Of a stretch of DNA of 64,000 nt, positions 56,006 to 64,000 are shown piece after piece. A program made the position numbers and the translations under genes. Within the stretch, counting starts at the first letter, position 1. Each line of letters begins with the position of its first letter. A model generated the notes under the pieces. It was given only the letters and a program-made list of their open reading frames with translations. It ran no database searches and had not been told where the DNA came from. Origin of the DNA: Rhytidiadelphus loreus (lineage: Eukaryota; Streptophyta; Bryopsida; Hypnales; Hylocomiaceae); contig OX344764.1 of NCBI GenBank assembly GCA_947034895.1, positions 55,285,348 to 55,349,347 on the forward strand, given 5' to 3'.

Positions 56006-59000
56006 CTAATTTGATCTCAAATGTTTCAGGATTCCGCTAAGAAGCACTCGTTTGACCTCATTGAAACTAAATGTTGAAGCATGGATGAAGACATCTGAGG
56101 AAGATTGAAGGTTGCAGATGACATTGAGAACAAAGTACAGATGTTTGCAATTTGACCAAGCTCCACGCTTCCCCAAGCACTTCAACTTCATTTCCTTGAA
56201 ATAAGGGCAGGTGCAGTCCGGAAATGAGGAAATAGTAAGCATGTACTTCTCAATCCGGGGCTCTATTCCCGAGTCCATTGCTACTATGCATCCAAAACCA
56301 GGGTGAGGGACCATAGTTACGCTTGCAATGCGGGCATTCAGAGTTAAGGCCGATGCACAGTTGTTTTGGTGTTTTGTTGTGGGAGCCTTTGGATTTCGGC
56401 GAACGACCTTCCCAGTCCGAGTTGTAGGATGTTCATCAGCTGAATCTGGAATGAGATAATTACGCACAATTTCAATGCCCGCTTCTCCACCAAACAACCT
56501 CCGTGGGGAAATGAGGTGGCGTTGTGGAAGTTGGAAACCGGCCGCTTCAAGAGCTAGAATCTCGGCCACCGTCAATTGGGTGCCTAATTTCACCGGCCAA
56601 ATAACAGGAACAGATGGTACAGAGAGCACCCATTTCCGCCGTGATCCTTTGACACATCGTTCAATGTCGTCATTGCAAAAGAAAAATTGCATATGATCAT
56701 TACGATTTTGCTTGTAATTGACCATCATACCTGTGTATGTCGGAGCCGCTGTTGCAGTGCTGTTTTGCACTATTAGAGCTGTGCATTTTTTCTTTGTCAT
56801 TGCCTGAAGAGCAAAGCACGCCTTCGCTGATGTTTTCGGTAGTCGTGAAATGTGCCACTGCATCTCGTCACACATGCTTTCTTGAACTGCTGATACATAA
56901 GTCGAATTTGGAATTGCAGTTTGCCTCAAATTCACCTCCACTGAAAATGCATCTAGAACTTCAACATCTTCACTTGGAGTAATGTCCTCCACTATTGTGT
57001 TCAAATTTTGAACACTTGAACTCGCTCTGAAGGATCTCGTTTGCCGACGAGGATGTGAGAAGTTCACTTTGTCCGGTCGGTGTGAGTCGTATTCGCATCC
57101 AAGTGGCATGTCTGCTTTCCTCTTCTGTGATCCAAAAACTTCTTGACCTTCGAGATGAGGCTCTCTGTTGATGAAAGCTTCAACACTTGGAATAGACGAC
57201 AGTGCTTCAGTGAGTGACTTCGGGTTACCAGTTCACTTTGCCGAACGTTGGGCAACTCGTAACAATAACTCTTCCTTCCCCGGTCCCGTCCCTCCTTCAT
57301 TTCCCTTTAAATATTGGTGATATTTGACCATTTGCATGAATGCTCTGACAAAGTCATCGACCGTAGCTACGTATAAGTCGTTCCCACGCTTCCCAGATTG
57401 CTGAAGCCACTTATTGTGCACAGTTTCCGCAAGGTTGCAAGACGGCATTTCGGCTTTCTCGGATGCAGTTAGATCCTGAAATCACAGGGGTATATACATG
57501 TGTCAGCTCTACATGCGAGTCTTCCCAGGATGCCAAGCAAAAGCATAAATATATTTGTCAGAGACCACAGAAGACTGAAGACTATGACCACAGATGAAAT
57601 GGAAAAACGCGAGTTTTAATTAGTCAACGTGCAGAGCGTTGAGGTTATTGACCATCGTCTCGGGACCGAGACGTTTGTTATGAGGAACCTACGTCTGCAC
57701 CACATCTAACCGAAGTGGAACATTTGACAATGTAACAACAGAACTAATTTGATAGAAGGCATAACAAACATTGTTACAAATGAAGGAGAAAACAGTGAGG
57801 AAATTACAAGTTCCATGAAGCCTCCCCATTGGCGATAACGGAAATGCCAGAACGAAAGCCACAACTCTAGTTTGCGCAATCCTTCCACCATGGTGGCACC
57901 TGATGACAACCACCACGCCCTGATGGCTAAGTACCGTTCCTCGGATTGTTGCGTTGAAGTGGCGTTCTTGTACTGCTTACATAGCAAACGATGTTGATCT
58001 TGCAAGTCTCCTCGAATGTCTGCCTTTGTATGCTTTTCCATGGATTGAGTCCAGTGAAAAAGACATGTCCTTTCACGGTTGAACATTGGTACGGAAATAT
58101 CCCCCGATCCATACACCGTCCTCACCGCATTCCAGTTTGCTTGCGCGCTGTCTGCCATAAAGCCCTTGAATTGCGTCCTAGCCACACCATGTCATTCTAC
58201 AACTGAATTGAGGTTTGTCCAAAAAAGAACCTGCGCTGCGCAATCCTCAGATTGCATGTCACAACAAGCGATTGTCATCACACGACAGAATCCGGAGTCA
58301 TAAACGTGACACGCCATGGTCGTCCAATCTTTAACACGCTTCACGTGATCAAACATAATCCATGCTTCCTCAAGGTCTCCTCCAGTTTGCATTCGCTTCA
58401 CCAAATTGACTCCACTCCCTGGCCCCACTTCAGACATTTTGAAAAGGAATACCTTATCTATGTCGGTCCCTTGACCTGGGAATTTGCTCTCCTGCACAAA
58501 AGCCCATGTGCTTGACCCCCTCAACCTTGTAATGCTGTCAAGAACTCCGAACTTACGCAAGAACTTGAAGGAAGTTACCTCATTTCTTATACTTGGGGAG
58601 CTTAAGTACTTGCATTTTTCTAGTACATGAACAAGGGTGGCAAGGTCCATACTCTTCGGTTGCATTCCGTCAGGACATAGAAGAAGACCTCCTAACAACT
58701 CCTTTGTTGCTTCTAGGACTATAGCGGAATTCGTGGCAGAAGGAGTCCTTTCCAATTGCTCCCCAATAAGAGTTCGAGATATGGATTTCATATCTCTGAG
58801 TTCACCATCCTTAACTGGATGCTGGTGATGACCAAGATGGACGTATGCCCTACTAAAAGTGCACTTGCCTGCAACGTAATACACGTGCACATTACAACGC
58901 GCTATACAAGCAGGCGGCTCCTTACAAATCTTGCATACAAGCGTGGAACCAGGCGGATGTGGTTGTCCAACATCTAGTGGTAGCGGAGATAGTCCTTCCC

Positions 59001-59901
59001 ACTCTAATTCGTTTACATCTCTCATTCTATGAACTCGATGAAGGAAGTCGCATTCAGTATTCATACAACGAAAGTGACCCACGCAAACAAATTTACGGAA
59101 CGACAAGCCCATTGGATTAACTATATTCGTGGTCACAGTCTTTGACCAGACGTGTCCATCATAACGCTTGTCCATCCCGTACATTTGTTTCGCTGATGAG
59201 ACGGTACTACTGATATCAAGAGCGGGCAATTCAAATATGACATCGCCATTGAACGATGGAGGCAGTACTGCCACTTTACGAATTGGAATACTACCATAGT
59301 CTAGTTTCGATAAGACGTTCCTACAACCTTTCAAAGTCCGCAAGGTCCTCAAGTAACTGACCACAGATGTTCTGGAATCACCCAGTGGACCTAAGTCTAT
59401 CGACTCCTTGGATTCCAGTACCCTAGACGAGGGTTTAGATTCAACCAATGATGGACTCTTCATAGTGCAGCGTGTTGCTGGAGAATTTCCATCAGAGTCA
59501 GAACTCAAGTTCGTGACTATGTTTGAAAAAGTTTCTACCTTGACATTGTTCAAAGCCGGAGAGAGAAATCTGGATGAATTGGACCCAGGCAAAGTTCCCG
59601 TAGCTGTAGGCAATGATTGAATGACAGCGGGCACTCCGTATGCCCTATATCGTCCTGGTCTCAGGTTCCACAATCTATTCTCAGAATCAGTAGTCGGCAT
59701 TTGCCCAATAGTGTGAAGAAGGACATCCAACCCTTTATCATAGACCTCTTCATCTACATGAATGGAATCATGCAAAAGATCAAATCTAAGCGATAGTCTC
59801 AATGCCGAAACGATAGCAAAACCATCTGCACCTACCGGGAAAATTACAGGAACACCTTTATCTATGGCCGTGACGACCACCATTTCTAGGAGGGCTTCCA
59901 T
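56006..59901 (-). pseudogene. MULE-like transposase with SWIM zinc finger, minus-strand copy (two in-frame TGA)
   Basis: Exon 1 is 59901-57808 (698 codons) and exon 2 is 57475-56006 (490 codons). The intron has donor CTT|GTAATT and acceptor TTTCAG|GATCTAAC, at the same codon boundary as in the plus-strand copy. Domain order matches: N-terminal region, Cys-rich region (CMNTEC; CKICKEPPACIARC), core WIMFDHVKRVKDWTTMACHV then MTIACCDMQSED, FMADSAQANWNAV and RTCLFHW, and C-terminal SWIM CTCPYF...NCKHLYFVL near 56120-56220. Two in-frame TGA codons break it: 58192-58194 (Arg in the aligned plus-strand copy) and 57233-57235. No indel was noted otherwise, so decay is recent. It lacks the LTR insertion and so gives the uninterrupted form of the plus-strand gene. 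Confidence 0.8.
57476..57807 (-). other. Intron of the minus-strand transposase
   Basis: 332 bp with GT...CAG ends, phase 0. Its position matches the intron at 18222-18740, but the sequence is unrelated. Confidence 0.75.
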
Positions 59902-60961
59902 GACAGGAGGACGTGAAGCAGAGTTTCAATGTCTGTGAAGAACATCAAATGAGAAGAACACCAAGGTAACATATCAGAGAAAAGCAAAAGGAAGACCCCA
60001 CCATTGATATATTCTGATGACATCTATTCAAACGGACATATGAAATCCGTAGTTCAAAATTCACAGGGTCTTCATATTTGATTATTAAAGGACGGCCCCT
60101 CAAGTGGCGGCGGAGAGCATTAATTTGCTCAACTGAAAATAATATTTTTATTGGCCGAATTCCTTCCATATTTTATGTAGTTAAAGCAGTATTGAGACAT
60201 CCAATAAAGACAAGGATCCCACTATCATAAAACAGACATGTCCCGTCAAGCTAATTTGTCAAATTCTGAAAACCATACACGAATAATCAAGACAGCCCGC
60301 CACTCCAGTAATTCATATTTGGTATCATCATTAAATTTGGAACTTGAAATGGTCATCATAAATTATATAGTAGGAAGCTGGTTACTCTATGAATCTCACA
60401 GATTTTCACTAAATCATCTACAAATAGTAGAAATAGTAATCGAAATTTCAGAAACATTCGTCACACAATATGTAGGAAAAAGGATTTGGATCCATTGAAT
60501 TGGGATATTATAGGAGTAGGATTAAATCGTCAGAATATTGATTCTATATGGTCCAGGTATGAACTCTTCGTAACGTCTTAATTATACGGATGCTTATAAT
60601 ATATTCCCATTGAGGAGAATGTCATCTCGCACAGAGCGTAGTAAATATAAACTCATGCGCCATATGAAAAAGTACCATTCATCCAAACACAGCACCCGAT
60701 ACCGACATAAGCCCAATCATCCATCCGCTTTCATCCGTTGTCTGAGGCGTCAAGGATTTTCCGAACCCTAATACCCCTTTCACCGTACACCGCAAATCCG
60801 CACATTTCGGGGCACCCTTCGTTCCCGACATTTCACGCCAACATTCCTACACCGACAGCAGGCCATCAGCAAAACATCGTCGTCGGAGATTGGAAGGAGA
60901 TTGAAAGCCTTTGCCGCAGACCGCAATTGGGGCAGTTGTATCAGCTTTGTCAATCGGCATC
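59902..60961. other. Spacer between transposase relic and right-edge gene
   Basis: AT-rich up to about 60660, then C-rich. It should include the terminal region of the transposon and the promoter of the gene starting at 60962, but neither could be delimited. Confidence 0.3.
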
Positions 60962-63900
60962 ATGGCGGATCGGAACCTCAGGTCGAAGAGAGGCCAGACT
61001 GGATTGACAGCAACCACGGAAGGGGGACGAGATGCATCAAACCCTACGCGAGAGGTATGTCCGTCAATCTCCGATGAGAATACAAAACTTTGCCGCGGCG
61101 AGAGATTTGCTGAGTGCCGCCCCTCTCACTTGCTTTGTTGTTTTGATATTTCCAGTTTTTGTATTTTACTTTGTGGGGAGGTGGCTGTTGAGCACACCCC
61201 TCCCAAGCCCGAGGGCGGTCTCGGTCCCGAGGGATCCCCAAGGGGTGATGGGCCTTGCACTTGCTCGCGGGGAGGGAGCCCAATGCCGCCCCTCGCACTT
61301 GCTGTGTTGTTTTGAAATTTCCAGTTTTTGTATTTTACTTTGTGGGGAGGTGGCTGGTGAGCACACCCCTCCCAAGCCCGAGGGCGGTCTCGGTCCCGAG
61401 GGATCCCTTGAAGGGTGACGGGCCTTGCACTTGCACGCGGGGAGGGAGCCCAGTGCCGCCCCTCGCACTTGCTGTGTTGTTTTCAAATTTCCAGTTTTTG
61501 TATTTTACTTTGTGGGGAGGTGGCTGGTGAGCACACCCCTCCCAAGCCCGAGGGCGGTCTCGGTCCCGAGGGATCCCTTGAAGGGTGACGGGCCTTGCAC
61601 TTGCACGCGGGGAGGGAGCCCAATGCCCCCCCTCGCACTTGCTGTGTTGTTTTGAAATTTCCAGTTTTTGTATTTTACTTTGTGGGGAGGTGGCTGGTGA
61701 GCACACCCCTCCCATGCCCAAGGGCGGTCTCGGTCCCGAGGGATCCCCCAAGGGGTGACGGGCCTTGCACTTGCACGCGGGGAGGGAGCCCAGTGCCGCC
61801 CCTCGCACTTGCTGTGTTGTTTTGAAATTTCCAGTTTTTGTATTTTGTTTTGTGGGGAGGTGGCTGGTGAGCACACCCCTCCCAAGCCCGAGGGCGGTCT
61901 CGGTCCCGAGGGATCCCTTGAAGGGTGACGGGCCTTGCACTTGCTCGCGGGGAGGGAGCCCATTGCCGCCCCTCGCACTTGCTGTGTTGTTTTGAAATTT
62001 CCAGTTTTTGTATTTTACTTTGTGGGGAGGTGGCTGGTGAGCACACCCCTCCCAAGCCCGAGGGCGGTCTCGGTCCCGAGGGATCCCCAAGGGGTGACGG
62101 GCCTTGCACATGCACGCGGGGAGGGTGCCCATTGCCGCCCCTCGCACTTGCTGTGTTGTTTTGAAATTTCCAGTTTTTGTATTTTACTTTGTGGGGAGGT
62201 GGCTGGTGAGCACACCCCTCCCAAGCCCGAGGGCGGTCTCGGTCCCGAGGGATGCGTTGAAGGGTGACGGGCCTTGCACTTGCTCGCGGGGAGGGAGCCC
62301 ATTGCCGCCCCTCGCACTTGATGTGTTGTTTTGAAATTTCCAGTTTTTGTATTTTACTTTGTGGGGAGGTGGCTGGTGAGCACACCCCTCCCAAGCCCGA
62401 GGGCGGTCTCGGTCCCGAGGGATCCCTTGAAGGGTGACGGGCCTTGCACTTGCACGCGGGGAGGGAGCCCAGTGCCGCCCCTCACACTTGCTGTGTTGTT
62501 TTGAAATTTCCAGTTTTTGTATTTTACTTTGTGGGGAGATGGCTGGTGAGCACACCCCTCCCAAGCCCGAGGGCGGTCTCGGTCCCGAGGGATCCCTTGA
62601 AGGGTGACGGGCCTTGCACTTGCACCCGGGGAGGGAGCCCAGTGCCGCCCCTCGCACTTGCTGTGTTGTTTTGAAATTTCCAGTTTTTGTATTTTGTTTT
62701 GTGGGGAGGTGGCTGGTGAGCACACCCCTCCCAAGCCCGAGGGCGGTCTCGGTCCCGAGGGATCCCTTGAAGGGTGACGGGCCTTGCACTTGCACGCGGG
62801 GAGGGAGCCCAGTGCCGCCCCTCGCACTTGCTGTGTTGTTTTGAAATTTCCAGTTTTTGTATTTTACTTTGTGGGGAGGTGGCTGGTGAGCACACCCCTC
62901 CCAAGCCCGAGGGCGGTCTCGGTCCCGAGGGATCCCTTGAAGGGTGACGGGCCTTGCACTTGCACGCGGGGAGGGAGCCCATTGCCGCCCCTCGCACTTG
63001 CTGTGTTGTTTTGAAATTTCCAGTTTTTGTATTTTACTTTGTGGGGAGGTGGCTGGTGAGCACACCCCTCCCAAGCCCGAGGGCGGTCTCGGTCCCGAGG
63101 GATCCCCCAAGGGGTGACGGGCCTTGCACTTGCACCCGGGGAGGGAGCCCAGTGCCGCCCCTCACACTTACTGTGTTGTTTTGAAATTTCCAGTTTTTGT
63201 ATTTTGTTTTGTGGGGAGGTGGCTGGTGAGCACACCCCTCCCAAGCCCGAGGGCGGTCTCGGTCCCGAGGGATCCCTTGAAGGGTGACGGGCCTTGCACT
63301 TGCTCGCGGGGAGGGAGCCCATTGCCGCCCCTCGCACTTGCTTCACCGTTTTAAATATGTTCACGTCTATTCATTGGTATGCAGGGTGGTAATGTCGCGG
63401 TTGAAGAGCAGGCTGTTCTGGCGGTGGAGGAAGCTCCACTGTTGCGCCCGGGTTTTGAAAAAGATGTCACGCTAACTGAGAGGACAGCATTACTATTGGG
63501 AGCTCAAGAGAATCCTCTAGTAAGGCCATTGTGGACATCATCACAACATTGTGATAGAGGATTAGTTAATCATACTGAGGGTGTTATGTCATCAGCATCA
63601 TCCATTGGATCATCCGATGAGAGAGAGTCGATATTTCTACCGGGAGAAAGTGTTGAATACTGTACTTGTGATCACAATGATTTAGAGGTGACATCCGCTG
63701 ATGACTCGGATGCGGACATATTCATTTGGTGTTGTGGGCATTATAGATCACTCAGTCACAAATGCGACTGTGGGATTTGAGTGTGGATCTCGTTCATTTA
63801 TGAAACGGGTTCTCTGCATACGATTTGAAATGGGATTGGAAATTATCTCCTTTATTATCTGCTCATTATTTGTTTCTAATTTTTGTGTTTGTCATTCCTA

Positions 63901-64000
63901 CTATGACGCAGACTACCGTTGAGTCTGAGACAGAGATTATGACCCCCCAACCTTCTTGTGATGCTATTGTTGAGGTAACTCCAAATCAAGAGGTGGTCTC
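60962..64000 (+). CDS. 5' part of a spliced gene of unknown function, cut by the window edge
   Basis: Putative exon 1 is 60962-61054: 31 codons, MADRNLRSKRGQTGLTATTE..., ending GAG|GTATGT in phase 0. Exon 2 starts at 63385 after ...TATGCAG and reads GGNVAVEEQAVLAVEEAPLL..., becoming Ser/Asp/Glu-rich (SSASSIGSSDERES; TSADDSDADIF). Its frame closes at 63778, so a donor must lie earlier; the position is not certain. A third exon is likely from 63910 (after GACGCAG), reading TTVESETEIMTPQPSCDAIV, open to the edge. The intervening 2.3 kb is the 170-bp tandem array. The layout (short basic first exon, GAG|GT, acidic second exon) resembles the putative 5' end of methyltransferase copy A, but the sequences do not align convincingly. 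Confidence 0.5.
61114..63345. repeat. Tandem array, 13 units of 169-170 bp
   Basis: Unit starts (GCCGCCCCTC) fall at about 61114, 61283, 61453, 61623, 61793, 61963, 62132, 62302, 62472, 62642, 62812, 62982 and 63152, with a partial unit at 63322. Units differ by few bases, e.g. CCCTTGAAGGG versus CCCCAAGGGG and TTTTACTTTG versus TTTTGTTTTG. Because 170 is not a multiple of 3, overlapping open frames appear on both strands; these are not genes. The array fills most of the apparent first intron of the right-edge gene. Each unit carries a TTTCCAG acceptor-like and a GGTGAGC donor-like sequence. Confidence 0.93.

Noticed and set aside
61032..63364. Many overlapping 76-308-codon open frames on both strands
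   Set aside because: They follow the 170-bp tandem unit and shift frame each unit; no start, splice or family support.
1..64000. tRNA, rRNA or organelle-derived segments
   Set aside because: No B-box/anticodon arrangement or rRNA-like sequence was noticed on either strand by eye; a dedicated scan was not possible.

Overview
The window looks like nuclear DNA of a land plant. It is AT-rich, genes carry GT-AG spliceosomal introns, and most of it is transposable elements: Mutator-like (MULE), CACTA and other terminal-inverted-repeat elements, solo LTRs, foldback elements and satellites. A seedless plant (bryophyte, lycophyte or fern) is my guess, from the gene types and repeat style rather than from any marker gene. 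No rRNA, tRNA, organelle or bacterial gene organisation was seen.

The most unusual content is an intron-rich gene family joining a ParB/sulfiredoxin-like N-terminal domain to a C-terminal beta-class (N6-adenine/N4-cytosine type) DNA methyltransferase fold. Such pairings are familiar in phages and bacteria. Copy A (minus strand, 832-5368, perhaps starting at 9054) is largely open but has one frameshift in the ParB domain and lacks the catalytic motif IV segment. Copy B (plus strand, 34416-39545) keeps the same exon layout and still has the motif IV region, but is a pseudogene with several stops and a CACTA-type hairpin MITE in an exon. A gene entering at the right edge (60962 to beyond 64000) resembles the 5' end of copy A in layout only.

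A second family is a two-exon MULE-like transposase with a C-terminal SWIM zinc finger. There are three copies: plus strand 12190-20129, split by a 3.87-kb solo LTR with a perfect 5-bp target duplication and carrying one stop; minus strand 56006-59901, with two in-frame TGA stops; and a gutted relic on the minus strand at 22980-24117.

Other layout: 60-530, 3151-3243, 6838-7771 and 18392-18483 hold about 90-bp foldback elements with a shared palindromic core. 29153-32533 is a second solo LTR. 41984-42442 is a small intact gene of unknown function, with a decayed inverted paralogue at 44758-45198 that keeps a similar promoter. 45920-46164 and 28756-29001 are two copies of one MITE. 46210-48541 is a non-autonomous CACTA element with a CACTA MITE inserted in its right terminus. 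49386-50609 is a 1.2-kb long inverted repeat. 51160-54490 is a GC-richer segment dense in CCGGT/ACCGG with a 559-codon ORF of unknown family. 61114-63345 is a 13-unit, 170-bp tandem array inside an apparent intron. The other stretches longer than 300 bases are AT-rich and hold nothing I can support.
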